A DNA stretch of 64,000 nucleotides from Myxosarcina sp. GI1 (GTDB taxonomy: Bacteria; Cyanobacteriota; Cyanobacteriia; Cyanobacteriales; Xenococcaceae). Every line of letters begins with the position of its first letter. Within the stretch, counting starts at the first letter, position 1. Of this stretch, positions 17,839-26,873 are shown in pieces. The notes under the pieces were generated by a model, which saw nothing but the letters and a program-made list of their open reading frames with translations, did no database searches and was not told where the DNA came from. The stretch covers positions 70,633-134,632 of the forward strand of contig NZ_JRFE01000028.1 of assembly GCF_000756305.1 (NCBI RefSeq), written 5' to 3'. Made by a program: the position numbers and the translations under genes.

Positions 17839-18825
17839 ATGACACAGTTAGTAAAAGACATTGGAGAGCATGGTTTATTAAAAAAACTTCAGTTTTTCTG
17901 TCCTGAAGGTGTCGTGGGGGATGACGGGGCAATTTTACCCTTTGATGCCGATAAATCTTTGGTAGTAACTACTGATGTTTTAGTCGATAAAGTCCACTTT
18001 AGCGATCGCACCACTGCGGCATATGATGTCGGCTGGCGGAGTGTAACTGCTAATTTATCAGATTTGGCAGCAATGGGAGCAACACCGATAGGTATTACTG
18101 TCGGTCTAGCTTTACCTGGAACCGTAGCGGTAGCTTGGGTAGAAGAACTGTATCGAGGTATGCACGATTGTTTGAGCCGAGATCGCACACCTATCGTCGG
18201 TGGCGATGTTTGTTGCTCTGAGGTAATTAGTCTTGCTATTACTGCTTTTGGACGAGTCGTACCCAATCGCGCTATTCTTCGCAGTAATGCACGTCCTGGG
18301 GATGCGATCGTAATAACAGGGCTGCACGGTCTTTCTCGTGGAGGCTTGGAACTATTGACCAATCCCGAACCAGACGATCGCCTGAGCGACTCCGAACGCA
18401 GTAGTCTAATCGAAGCTCATCAACGCCCTGTATCCAGACTCGACGTTTTGCCTTTTCTCGAAGAAATTTCCTCAGACATAGCCATTGGCGGTATGGATAG
18501 TAGTGACGGTTTGGCTGATGCGATCGAGCAAATTTGTCACTATAGTCAAGTAGGAGCAAAAATAAAATTTAACTACCTCAAAATCCCTTCGGCATTGGTT
18601 AAACTAGCAGGAGTAGAAACAGCTTGGGAATGGACACTTTACGGGGGAGAAGACTTTGAGCTAGTTTTAACACTGACTCCATCGGTAGCTAGCGATCTGG
18701 TTGAATATCTGGGAGGAGAAGCAGCAATTATAGGTACAGTTACCGAAAATCCTCAAATTATAATCGATAGAGATAATGCTCAATTATCAGGTTTAAATTT
18801 TACTAAAAAATTTAAACATTTCTAA
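17839..18825 (+). CDS. thiL: Thiamine-monophosphate kinase
   Basis: ThiL phosphorylates thiamine monophosphate to the cofactor thiamine pyrophosphate. The start is placed at ATG 17839 (MTQLVKDIGEHGLLKKL), because the 29 residues that the open frame adds upstream are a leucine-rich stretch not seen in the family. Conserved blocks include GDDGAILPFD, TTDVLVDKVHF, SVTANLSDLAAMGATPIGI, GGDVC, GMDSSDGLADAIEQ and the C-terminal YGGEDFELVLT. 328 residues is normal. No TPP riboswitch was seen upstream. Confidence 0.97.
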   Translation: MTQLVKDIGEHGLLKKLQFFCPEGVVGDDGAILPFDADKSLVVTTDVLVDKVHFSDRTTAAYDVGWRSVTANLSDLAAMGATPIGITVGLALPGTVAVAWVEELYRGMHDCLSRDRTPIVGGDVCCSEVISLAITAFGRVVPNRAILRSNARPGDAIVITGLHGLSRGGLELLTNPEPDDRLSDSERSSLIEAHQRPVSRLDVLPFLEEISSDIAIGGMDSSDGLADAIEQICHYSQVGAKIKFNYLKIPSALVKLAGVETAWEWTLYGGEDFELVLTLTPSVASDLVEYLGGEAAIIGTVTENPQIIIDRDNAQLSGLNFTKKFKHF

Positions 18826-18832
18826 TTTTCAA

Positions 18833-18849
18833 GCTCGATAAAATCGAGC
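18833..18849 (+). terminator. Hairpin after thiL
   Basis: A perfect 7-bp inverted repeat (GCTCGAT / ATCGAGC, loop AAA) begins 8 bases after the thiL stop. It lacks a strong T tract, so terminator function is only probable. Confidence 0.4.
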
Positions 18850-18984
18850 CAACTAGCGAATCAGAAAAATTTAGAGTCAAAATAGATCGTACTGCTAGAA
18901 ATTTTACAAAAATGGGAATGATAGTTTTGTGCGAAACAATTCCAGCAATCTAACTAAAAAGGTTGTTTTAGACTACATTACACG

Positions 18985-19105
18985 GGCTACTTCAACTTGC
19001 GTTTGGTATGTTGAAGTTTAAAGGAAAATATTAGAGACGATCGACCAGTCTCCTTAAATTTCTCTCGAAACTCTTAGAGAGATTACGCCGTGAGGACTGG
19101 AGTAA
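18985..19105 (+). promoter_or_regulatory. Structured leader upstream of the GAF sensor kinase
   Basis: The roughly 380-bp gap between thiL and the kinase holds three potential stems: ACTTCAAC/GTTGAAGT (18989-18996 with 19010-19017), and an outer CCAGTC/GACTGG (19045-19050 with 19095-19100) enclosing TCTCTC/GAGAGA (19061-19066 with 19077-19082). Together they could form a folded 5' UTR about 100 bases before the kinase ATG. I do not recognise a known riboswitch class. Confidence 0.3.
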
Positions 19106-19208
19106 CTGACAGAGTTTCCTTTGACTTCGTGAAAACTTGTCTTCGACCGAACTGTTCGTCACTATAGTAGTTTTCCCGGTCATAGAGCAAAATCATTTGC
19201 CTCAAACC

Positions 19209-21206
19209 ATGCAACATCAAGTGAAATCTGATTCAATCGAACGAGAAATTGCGCGAATAGTCCTGTCTGAATGCAGTTTTCAAGCTATGCTGACAAAAAT
19301 TGCGGACGAAATAGGCAAACTGTTTCAAGCTGAAGCTTGTGGTATCTTTGCAAACAAGCTTGACTCGTTTGAGCGAACCTCTTTAGTAGGATGTAGTAAA
19401 GCAACTGTTGACTGTCAGACTATTGGTTGGTGGCAAGGAGAAAATTTTCGAGTAGAAAACCAAAAACAGCTAATTGAAAAATTGTCCCAATCGCTATTTA
19501 TCGATACTAAAGCTCGGTCAAACGAAAGCAAATCAGCCAGTTGCACTAATTCGGGCGATTGCAAAATTTTTAGTGTCGAAGCTTTAGAAAGTTCAGTTCG
19601 AGAAATTTTACCGACAATAATTTGTTTGGGTAGTTTGACTAAGACTCGCAATGAAACAAACGGGGCAATATTTTTGCTTAAAGATCGATATTCTTCATGG
19701 ACTGATTCGGAACGACAATTACTAGAGCAGCTTGCCAATACAATCGCAATTGCTATATCTCAGGTACAGCTTCAACAGCAAGCTCAAACCCAAGCTAGAT
19801 TTCAAACTGCATTAAGTCGTATTAGTGAAAAAATCGGACAAAATTCCGCTCCAGAGAAGTTGTTTGAAACTTGTTTATCAGAAATTGGAGACGCACTTCA
19901 AATAGATAGAGCTTCAATTATTAAGCTCAAGTATCAAAATCCTTTTAAAATTCAACAAAGCAAACAAAAAGTTCGCGGAACGGTTCGAGTTGCCTCTCAG
20001 TGGTTTGCCAGTGAAGCAAATCTCAACTTGCAACAATATTCTTTTAATCTTCAAGATTCTCAGCTATGCCAACAAGCTTTAAAGTTAGCACCCAAGTCTT
20101 TAGCCATAACTGAAAAAGCTTATTTTCCCGATGTGCCTTTAGAACAACTCGATAACGAAATTAACTTCGATTCATCGGCACTGCTAATGATGCCGTTGAT
20201 GGGCAAAACTATTGGCGATTCAAACTGCCCGTTAGCACTAGGGTTTTTGGTGCTGCAACACAATTCTCCTCGAATCTGGAGCGATAATGAGTTAGATTTA
20301 CTCGGTTGGGTAAGTATCCAAATTGCTACAGCTATTCTTCATCATCAAACTTTGAGTCGCGTTCAGTCGATTGTAGACGATCGCACCTCACAATTGACTC
20401 ATGCTCTAGAGTTTCAGGCTAAATTGACCGAAAAAATGCGGCGGCAAATCGAGCAACTGCAAAAACTAAATCAGTTAAAAGATGATTTTCTCAACAGTAT
20501 GAGTCATGAGTTAAAAACGCCGCTTACCAGCATGAAAATGGCGATAAAAATGCTGCGTCAGCAACAGCTTCCTCCCGCAGCGCAGGAAAAATATCTTAAT
20601 ATTCTCGAACAAGAGTGGAATCGCGAATACAACCTGATTAAAGATTTACTAACTTTGCAACAGGTAGAATCGGGAGAATTGGCGTTAAGTCCTCAAGAAT
20701 TAGACCTGAATCTTATCGTCGAACCATTAGCTCTTGCTTTTGCTGATAAATGGCAGTCTGATAAGGGACTATCTTTAAAATCCGAGCTAGCCGATTCGGC
20801 AGTAAATCTGTACACCGATGCCGATAGTTTGCAGTATATTCTTGAAGAACTGCTAACTAATGCGGGTAAGTATTCCGATCCCGATACCACTGTCGAATTT
20901 TCTGCCTGGCGCGTCCGTCATCAAGAGCCTACGGTAGCAATTGCAGTTTCTAATTATGGAACGGGAATTTCGGCTGAAGAATTGCCCTATATTTTTGATA
21001 AATTTCGTCGCGGTAAAGGCGTAACCGACAGAGCAGTACAGGGTACTGGTTTGGGTTTGGCTCTGGTTAAATATTTGGTCGATCATCTTAACGGAAGTAT
21101 AGAAGTAGCTAGCGAACCAGTAGCTAAATCTCAGACGTTTGTAACTACATTTACGGTTAAGATTCCTCAGTTCCAAGCTGCTATAATCGATCGCCAAAAA
21201 ATTTAA
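19209..21206 (+). CDS. GAF-domain sensor histidine kinase
   Basis: A soluble kinase of 665 residues from ATG 19209 (a TTG at 19137 in the same frame would add 24 residues). Two GAF-like domains (about residues 10-185 and 205-375) precede a short coiled coil and a complete kinase core: H-box NSMSHELKTPLTS with His433, N-box LEELLTNAGKY, G1 region NYGTGISAEE, F-box YIFDKFRRG and G2 VQGTGLGLALVKYL. All catalytic motifs are intact. The partner regulator is not adjacent. The GAF ligand or chromophore is unknown, and no obvious bilin-binding Cys motif was identified. Confidence 0.92.
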   Translation: MQHQVKSDSIEREIARIVLSECSFQAMLTKIADEIGKLFQAEACGIFANKLDSFERTSLVGCSKATVDCQTIGWWQGENFRVENQKQLIEKLSQSLFIDTKARSNESKSASCTNSGDCKIFSVEALESSVREILPTIICLGSLTKTRNETNGAIFLLKDRYSSWTDSERQLLEQLANTIAIAISQVQLQQQAQTQARFQTALSRISEKIGQNSAPEKLFETCLSEIGDALQIDRASIIKLKYQNPFKIQQSKQKVRGTVRVASQWFASEANLNLQQYSFNLQDSQLCQQALKLAPKSLAITEKAYFPDVPLEQLDNEINFDSSALLMMPLMGKTIGDSNCPLALGFLVLQHNSPRIWSDNELDLLGWVSIQIATAILHHQTLSRVQSIVDDRTSQLTHALEFQAKLTEKMRRQIEQLQKLNQLKDDFLNSMSHELKTPLTSMKMAIKMLRQQQLPPAAQEKYLNILEQEWNREYNLIKDLLTLQQVESGELALSPQELDLNLIVEPLALAFADKWQSDKGLSLKSELADSAVNLYTDADSLQYILEELLTNAGKYSDPDTTVEFSAWRVRHQEPTVAIAVSNYGTGISAEELPYIFDKFRRGKGVTDRAVQGTGLGLALVKYLVDHLNGSIEVASEPVAKSQTFVTTFTVKIPQFQAAIIDRQKI

Positions 21207-21286
21207 AACCGTCTGAGTTTATACTAAGTAATCGACAGGAGTATGGCGAACACAAGCGAGTTATTTGTATATCGATAATAGAAAAG

Positions 21287-22969
21287 ATGCTCAAAAGTAC
21301 CGACTCAAATCGATTATCGCTCCGACGCTCCAGTCGTTCGCCGTTTTTTCGCCAGTTAAAAGTTTTTGGAATTGCCTTCAGACTAGCTTTTTTTTTGTGG
21401 TGCGATCGCTTACTTAACAGAAATTCATCGCGGCGAAAACATCGTCGTGCGCGATGGTTAGTCACTAAGATGTTAGAGCTAGGACCTACATACATTAAAA
21501 TCGGACAGGCTCTATCTACTCGCGCCGATTTAATTCCTTTAGAATACGTCGAAGAATTTAGTAAACTACAAGACCGCGTACCACCTTTTAGTTCCAAGTT
21601 AGCAATTTTGGCGATCGAAACCGAATTGGGTCAGCAGCTTGAAACTCTATTTTGTGAATTTAATCCTATCCCCCTAGCCGCAGCGAGTTTGGGGCAGGTT
21701 CATAAAGCGAGATTGTATACAGGTGAAGATGTGGTGGTTAAGGTGCAGCGTCCTGGTTTGGCTGCCTTGTTTAACTTAGATTTTGAAATTTTACACCGTT
21801 TGGTCAGACTGGGTAATCGTTTGTTGCCAGATTTAAGAAAGTTCGATTTAGAAGCAATTTATCGCGAGTTTTTTGAACTTTTATATTTAGAAATTGACTA
21901 TATTCACGAAGGCAAAAATGCCGAACGTTTTCAAGAAAACTTTCGGAGCTATCATCGCGTCGCCGTACCTAAAATTTACTGGGAATATACTACAAATAAA
22001 ATTTTAACTTTAGAGTATCTGCCAGGAATTAAAATAGACGATCGCTCTACTTTAGAGGCGCACCGCATTGATACTCAAGAAATTATTAAGTTAGGAATTA
22101 CCTGCTATCTAAAACAGCTATTGGAAGACGGTTTTTTTCAGTCCGATCCCCACCCAGGTAATATGGCAGTCAGTCAGCGAGGAGAAATTATTTTCTATGA
22201 TTTTGGCACGATGGCAGAAGTCAAAGCGATCGCCAAAGAACAGATGGTAACAACTTTTTTTGCCATATTAAAAAAAGATACCGATAAAGTCATTGAAACT
22301 CTAATTTATATGGGACTGATCGAACCTGTCGCCGATATGACTCCTGTAAGAAGAATGATAAATTTTCTTTTAGAAGAGTTTCGCGATAAACCCGTAGATG
22401 TCAGAGCTTTCGATCGCATTTCCGACGAAATCTATGCGATTTTCGAGCAACAGCCTTTTCGCTTACCCCCGCAAATGACTTTTATTGTCAAGTCGCTAAC
22501 TACCTTAGATGGAATTGCTCGCGCCCTCGATCCTCAGTACAATTTACTGGCAGCAGCACAACCTTATATTAAAAGTATTGCTTTTTCTAAGCAGCAGGGA
22601 AATATTCTCGGTGCTGTTGCCATCCAAACTAGAGATTTGATTCGCGATAAGCTAAAACAACCAAGTAAAATCGAGCGTTCGATCTTGCGTCTCGAATCAA
22701 GGCTGGATTTGGGAGAATTGCAGATTAAAGTTCGTTCTTTAGAAAGCGAACGTTCTCTCAAAAGCATTCAGTTAGGAATCAAAAGTTTAATTTATACTTG
22801 CTTGTCTGGATTTAGCCTATTATCGGCGACAATTTTATTAGTCAGCTATTTTAAAGGAGCAGCGATCGCGCTATTCTGCTTTTCGGGTTTCTGGTTTATT
22901 TTGTTGTTGCGATCGCTGATGAGTTTGGCAGTTAAAGAACGACTGAACAAAATGACACAGAAGCAGTAG
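21287..22969 (+). CDS. ABC1/UbiB-family (AarF) atypical kinase
   Basis: A 560-residue ABC1/ADCK/UbiB protein, a family involved in quinone or other isoprenoid-lipid metabolism. Hallmarks are LGPTYIKIGQALSTRADL (KxGQ motif), the Ala-rich loop AAASLGQVHKARL in place of a P-loop, VVVKVQRPG with the ATP-binding Lys, ELDY-type YLEIDYIHEGKNAERF, the catalytic QSDPHPGNMAVS and the metal-binding YDFGTMAE. Two C-terminal transmembrane helices (about 500-545) anchor it. Cyanobacteria carry several paralogues, so no symbol is given. Confidence 0.95.
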   Translation: MLKSTDSNRLSLRRSSRSPFFRQLKVFGIAFRLAFFLWCDRLLNRNSSRRKHRRARWLVTKMLELGPTYIKIGQALSTRADLIPLEYVEEFSKLQDRVPPFSSKLAILAIETELGQQLETLFCEFNPIPLAAASLGQVHKARLYTGEDVVVKVQRPGLAALFNLDFEILHRLVRLGNRLLPDLRKFDLEAIYREFFELLYLEIDYIHEGKNAERFQENFRSYHRVAVPKIYWEYTTNKILTLEYLPGIKIDDRSTLEAHRIDTQEIIKLGITCYLKQLLEDGFFQSDPHPGNMAVSQRGEIIFYDFGTMAEVKAIAKEQMVTTFFAILKKDTDKVIETLIYMGLIEPVADMTPVRRMINFLLEEFRDKPVDVRAFDRISDEIYAIFEQQPFRLPPQMTFIVKSLTTLDGIARALDPQYNLLAAAQPYIKSIAFSKQQGNILGAVAIQTRDLIRDKLKQPSKIERSILRLESRLDLGELQIKVRSLESERSLKSIQLGIKSLIYTCLSGFSLLSATILLVSYFKGAAIALFCFSGFWFILLLRSLMSLAVKERLNKMTQKQ

Positions 22970-22993
22970 GGTCAAGACATTGTCTTGCCTCTA

Positions 22994-24019
22994 CTAGTAA
23001 CGTATACGCGGATCGATAAAAGCGTTAATAATATCGATTAAAATGCTGGCAATAACTACAATAATGCCGAAAAATACCATAATCCCCTGTACCGTAGGAT
23101 AATCTCGCAAAGAAATTGCCTCATATAAACGATTACCCAGTCCAGGCCAAGAGAAAGTCACTTCGGTTAATACAGCACCACTTAGCAAAGCTGCAAAAGT
23201 CAAACCTAAGACTGTAATTACGGGAATCAGGGCATTTTTGAAAGCGTGAGCGATTAAAATCGTGGGTTCGGAAATACCTCTAGCTCTTGCTGCCTCTACA
23301 TAATCAGCTTTAAGTGTTTGTCTGAGATTTACCCTGACAATGCGCTCGAAAATGCCACTAAGCAATACTCCTAAAGTAATACTAGGTAGAGCCAAATAAT
23401 ATAAAGTGTTGCCTAGCATTGCCCAATTTCCCGCGATCGCGCTATCAATAATATACAAACCAGTCATTGAAGGTGGAGCCGCAGCATTGACAGGAAACCG
23501 CGTACCTAGAGGAAACCAACCCAAGCGAACGGCAAAAATTAACTGCAACACCATTCCCACCCAAAATAAAGGTAAGGAATAAGTAATAATGCCAAATAAT
23601 CTACCGCCGATATCGAGCCAAGTGCCTGGCAGAGTAGCAGAAACTATTCCTACTCCGATGCCCAAAACAATTGCTATTACCATACTACAAAAGGTTAGTT
23701 CGACAGTAGCGGGAAAATATTCCTTAATGACTTCCCATACAGATAAACCCCGACTGGTAAGAGAACTACCCAAATCAAAACCCAGGAGACTTTTGAGATA
23801 ATCTAAATACTGTTGCCACAGCGGAGCGTCTAATCCTAGTTGCGATCGCAATGCGGCTTTAGCAGCTTCGGGTGCACGACTGCCTAAAATAGCATCGGCA
23901 GGATCGCCTGGTGTCGCTCTCAGTAATAAAAATACTAGAGTAGCAATGGTCAATAACATCAAAGGAGCGAGCAGCAAACGAACCAAAATGTATGATTGCA
24001 GAGCTTTTGAACGAGACAT
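22994..24019 (-). CDS. DppB/OppB-type ABC transporter permease
   Basis: A 341-residue inner-membrane permease of the peptide/nickel/opine ABC importer family. The N-terminus has the family block LVFLLLRATPGDPADAIL. About six transmembrane helices follow. The EAA loop that contacts the ATPase is EAARARGISEPTILIAHAFKNALIPVITVLG. No cognate ATPase, second permease or binding protein lies nearby, as is common for dispersed cyanobacterial transporters; the substrate is unknown. Confidence 0.94.
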   Translation of the reverse strand: MSRSKALQSYILVRLLLAPLMLLTIATLVFLLLRATPGDPADAILGSRAPEAAKAALRSQLGLDAPLWQQYLDYLKSLLGFDLGSSLTSRGLSVWEVIKEYFPATVELTFCSMVIAIVLGIGVGIVSATLPGTWLDIGGRLFGIITYSLPLFWVGMVLQLIFAVRLGWFPLGTRFPVNAAAPPSMTGLYIIDSAIAGNWAMLGNTLYYLALPSITLGVLLSGIFERIVRVNLRQTLKADYVEAARARGISEPTILIAHAFKNALIPVITVLGLTFAALLSGAVLTEVTFSWPGLGNRLYEAISLRDYPTVQGIMVFFGIIVVIASILIDIINAFIDPRIRY

Positions 24020-24039
24020 ATTAATTAAGTTAAGTAGTG

Positions 24040-24132
24040 AGCGAGTAAAGAGCAGGGGAAAACTTGGGGACTTAGGGCTTAGGGATTTAGGGTAAACTCC
24101 CTATTTCTCTACTTCCCTATCTCCCTATTTTT
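24040..24132. repeat. Short tandem repeats (TTAGGG-like and CCCTAT-like)
   Basis: Between the permease and VWA genes there is a run of imperfect heptads (cttaggg, cttaggga, tttaggg) followed by pyrimidine-rich units (ctccctat, cttccctat). It resembles the short tandemly repeated repetitive sequences common in cyanobacterial intergenic DNA. The two halves are partly complementary and could fold. Confidence 0.55.
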
Positions 24133-25377
24133 CTACTCCCTAGTGCCTATAGTCTTAGCAACAATCAGGTTTTTTTTGCGATCGCCTAATGATAATTCTT
24201 TTCCCTGCTGTAGACAAGTAGAATTAGATTGCAAAACAGCAGCACCCAATTCATCTCCAAGTTGTAAAGAGGTTTGAGCCGCAGTTTGTAGCATAGTAGC
24301 GGCACCGAGTGCATCTACCTGTTGAAGTTTGGCTTCGACAATTTCGATTTGACGGTATCTGGCTAAAGCCGAAATTGAGTTACGAACCGATGGACTAACG
24401 ACAGGCTGATATTGAGCCTGACATTCTATGGGAATTGGAATCAAATCCGCGTATATGTCTTCGCGTTCTGAAGCCAGATCGTCATAACGTAGGCGAATTG
24501 AGGCAATTTGATAAATTCCTGGCGATAAATGCTCTATATATAAATTTATTAAGATGACTCGCGAGCGATCGCAATTTAAATCCCCTAAATATAGCTCGAA
24601 ACAATTACCGTCTAGTTTCGTAGGCAGTTCGATAGCTTCTGGAGCTACCTGTGACACTGGTTTAAATTCAGCCAGTCTAACTTTAGGCATCAATTCCACA
24701 CTCAAACGAGCATTGCTCAAACCAACGGAGCGAGCGCGGACTACTAGTCGTTCGAGTTTGGCTAGGGTCTGTTCCGATTGCTCGATATAAGACAAAGTTC
24801 CTTTGGTGATGTCGGCAATTTGTTCGAGTAGGTTGTAATTCCAGTGTTCCCCAAAGCCTATGGTATCTATAGTAATTTTGTATTCTGCTGCCAAAAGAGC
24901 CAGTTTTAGACAACGCTGGCTACTACTAGGTTCATTGTCTCTATTAGTGAGTAAAAAAATGCGAGAAACAGAGTTTTGTTTGCCTTTGGCAACTTGTTGA
25001 ATTCCTAGTAACATAGCTTCATCAATGGCGGTGTCTCCCTCTGCCACCAATAGATTTATTTGCCGTTCGCTTTCAGTAGTGTCAGCCACTAGCTTATTAT
25101 CAACTATAGTTTTTGCTCGATCGTTAAGAGCAACTGTACTAAAGCGATCGCCCGATCTGAGTTGTCGGACAATGGCGATCGCCGCCTGCTTGACAGAATC
25201 CAGAGGTTCTCCTGACATAGAGTGATTGCAGTCGATTACCAAACAAAGATTTAAGGGAAGTTGTGGCTCTCCTTCTTGGGCGATCGCTGATATTGCTATC
25301 GATAACTGACGCTGATTACTTTTCTGCTGTGCGTCGAGATAAGCATCACTAAAAGTAGACTCTATACTAACCTGCAT
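24133..25377 (-). CDS. von Willebrand factor A domain protein
   Basis: A 414-residue protein with a VWA domain at about residues 38-215. The metal-ion-dependent adhesion site is present: DCNHSMSGEPL for DxSxS (with Asn and His in place of the first-turn residues), a Thr in VAEGDTAIDEAM and a later acidic position. The C-terminal part has beta-rich and helical segments, the latter (ISALARYRQIEIVEAKLQQ) like other bacterial VWA proteins of the YfbK/inter-alpha-trypsin type. There is no signal peptide, so it is probably cytoplasmic. Function unknown. Confidence 0.85.
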   Translation of the reverse strand: MQVSIESTFSDAYLDAQQKSNQRQLSIAISAIAQEGEPQLPLNLCLVIDCNHSMSGEPLDSVKQAAIAIVRQLRSGDRFSTVALNDRAKTIVDNKLVADTTESERQINLLVAEGDTAIDEAMLLGIQQVAKGKQNSVSRIFLLTNRDNEPSSSQRCLKLALLAAEYKITIDTIGFGEHWNYNLLEQIADITKGTLSYIEQSEQTLAKLERLVVRARSVGLSNARLSVELMPKVRLAEFKPVSQVAPEAIELPTKLDGNCFELYLGDLNCDRSRVILINLYIEHLSPGIYQIASIRLRYDDLASEREDIYADLIPIPIECQAQYQPVVSPSVRNSISALARYRQIEIVEAKLQQVDALGAATMLQTAAQTSLQLGDELGAAVLQSNSTCLQQGKELSLGDRKKNLIVAKTIGTRE

Positions 25378-25521
25378 ATTGCGACTTGTTTAATAGTTAA
25401 ATTATCTAAAGTTTTGTTATTGAGTTTATAAGTTGCGAACGAAAAACTTTGCTTTTCCACCCTAAGATCGATCCCAAATTAGATAAAAATCGCGTAGCAT
25501 AAAAGTAGAAATATTTATCAT

Positions 25522-25591
25522 ATCGTTCATCTCTTGGAAAGGTAAAAAAGCCTGGAGACGGAAGTAAGGAAAAATCCTGAAGGAACGCGCC
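25522..25591 (+). ncRNA. Glutamine riboswitch (glnA RNA / Downstream-peptide class)
   Basis: The stretch has the arrangement of the glnA/DP-motif glutamine aptamer: 5' strand CGTTC (25524-25528) pairing with GAACG (25583-25587), a hairpin arm GGT-AAAAAA-GCC, the conserved junction GACGGAAGTA, a second arm AGGA-AAAA-TCCT and the closing GAAGGAACGCGC. It ends about 30 bp before the DUF4278 start, as expected for translation or transcription control. Identification is by consensus memory and hand-folding. Confidence 0.82.
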
Positions 25592-25620
25592 TCTCTGTAA
25601 AATATCTTAAGGTGAGTGTC

Positions 25621-25998
25621 ATGGAATTAAGATATCGAGGAGTGCGCTATATTAGCCATTCGTCGAAAAACAAAAGAAACTCAATGTTTCTCAGCGGACA
25701 GGATTTGTTGACTGCTTTGAAACCAAGCACAATTAGATTTCCCCTGGGTAAATATATCAGACAACTATTCTATAGAGATAGAGCTAAAATTTTTTTTCAT
25801 CCTGCTAATTTTTGGCATCAATACAAAATACAAAAATTAGAAAATTTTTGGCAGTTGGATTTTCATATCGAACTGTTTAAAATTTGTTGGCATTTAGAAG
25901 CAAAACTTGATAAAGATTCTTACGAATTAATTAATAACAACTGGAAAAAACCCAAACAAATCGAGTTAAAATATCGCGGTGTTACTTACTATCGCTAA
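25621..25998 (+). CDS. DUF4278-domain protein under a glutamine riboswitch
   Basis: A 125-residue protein. The first residues MELRYRGVRYI and the last residues ELKYRGVTYYR are two copies of the short DUF4278 motif (ELxYRGVxY), one at each terminus, separated by a Phe/Trp/Lys-rich helical middle. The ATG at 25621 starts exactly at the motif and follows the riboswitch; an in-frame GTG three codons upstream is less likely. Small proteins of this kind follow glutamine riboswitches in cyanobacteria and are presumed to act in nitrogen regulation; the activity here is unknown. The next gene starts 10 bp after the stop. Confidence 0.78.
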   Translation: MELRYRGVRYISHSSKNKRNSMFLSGQDLLTALKPSTIRFPLGKYIRQLFYRDRAKIFFHPANFWHQYKIQKLENFWQLDFHIELFKICWHLEAKLDKDSYELINNNWKKPKQIELKYRGVTYYR

Positions 25999-26008
25999 CT
26001 CAATCGCC

Positions 26009-26794
26009 ATGATAGATGTCTATTCAATTCTCAGTCAGACCGAATGTTTGAGAACTAGCGATGGTGAGGTCGCACCAGTCTTTACCAAACATAATAAATC
26101 TTACCTGCTCATACTAATATTGTCACAGCTAGGAGATTTTGACAGTTTAGAATATGCCTGGTGGCTAAAGCGAGAGTCCCAAATGTTAAAGGAAAGAGAA
26201 ATTGAAGTTCGCGCAGTTGGTATTGGCGATCGCGATTCGGGTTTAAAATTTTGTGACTATACGGGTTTTCCAGCAGAAAACTTATTCGTCGATCCTGAAG
26301 CAGAAATTCATCAACGTCTGGAACTATATTCGGGTTTGACTTGGAAGTTTCCTTTCCTTTCTATAGAGCAGAACGCCTGGTTGAATCTAATGCTGATGTG
26401 TGCTGGTATTGGCAGCCCTGGAACTTTAGGAGAAGTGTTTCGCGGCTATACGGGCGATCGCCAAGCACCGCAATTAATTGAAGATGAGACGGTAATTCGC
26501 GACACTCCTTTGCCACCGCTAAAAGGTTCGATGTTTAAATTAGCTGGCGGTAGATGCTTTCAGCGTCCGTTTGAATTAGCTACTTTGCGGTTGCGAAACA
26601 TGACTGAGGTACTGAGCAATTGGAATACTTATGTTCCTAATGCGGCTTATCTGACTCAGCGCGGGGGAACATTTTTATTTAATTCAGAAGGTAAACTACT
26701 TTATCAACATCGCGATCGCGCTATTTTGGGATTTGCCGAAAATATGAGCCGTCCTCTATCATTTTTAACGGCTTTATCGCAGCATGAAGTTTAA
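26009..26794 (+). CDS. Peroxiredoxin-like (AhpC/TSA, PRXL2-type) thioredoxin-fold protein
   Basis: A 261-residue protein from ATG 26009 (MIDVYSILSQTE). It resembles the cyanobacterial AhpC/TSA-related group: the YLLILILSQLGDFDSLEYAWW strand-helix replaces the usual redox-active Cys loop, followed by IEVRAVGIGDRDSGLKFCDYTGF and, near the C-terminus, TYVPNAAYLTQRGGTFLFNSEGKLLYQHRD. Because the canonical peroxidatic Cys is not in its usual place, peroxidase activity is doubtful. It lies 10 bp after the DUF4278 gene and is probably under the same glutamine riboswitch. Confidence 0.75.
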   Translation: MIDVYSILSQTECLRTSDGEVAPVFTKHNKSYLLILILSQLGDFDSLEYAWWLKRESQMLKEREIEVRAVGIGDRDSGLKFCDYTGFPAENLFVDPEAEIHQRLELYSGLTWKFPFLSIEQNAWLNLMLMCAGIGSPGTLGEVFRGYTGDRQAPQLIEDETVIRDTPLPPLKGSMFKLAGGRCFQRPFELATLRLRNMTEVLSNWNTYVPNAAYLTQRGGTFLFNSEGKLLYQHRDRAILGFAENMSRPLSFLTALSQHEV

Positions 26795-26873
26795 ATAAAG
26801 ATACTCTTTAATCCCCTATTCTCCTAATTCTATATACCCAAAATATTAAATTCAAGCTAGCCTCAGATCGAAA

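Noticed and set aside
18112-18559. Several minus-strand ORFs within thiL
   Set aside because: They are antisense shadows of a well-conserved gene.
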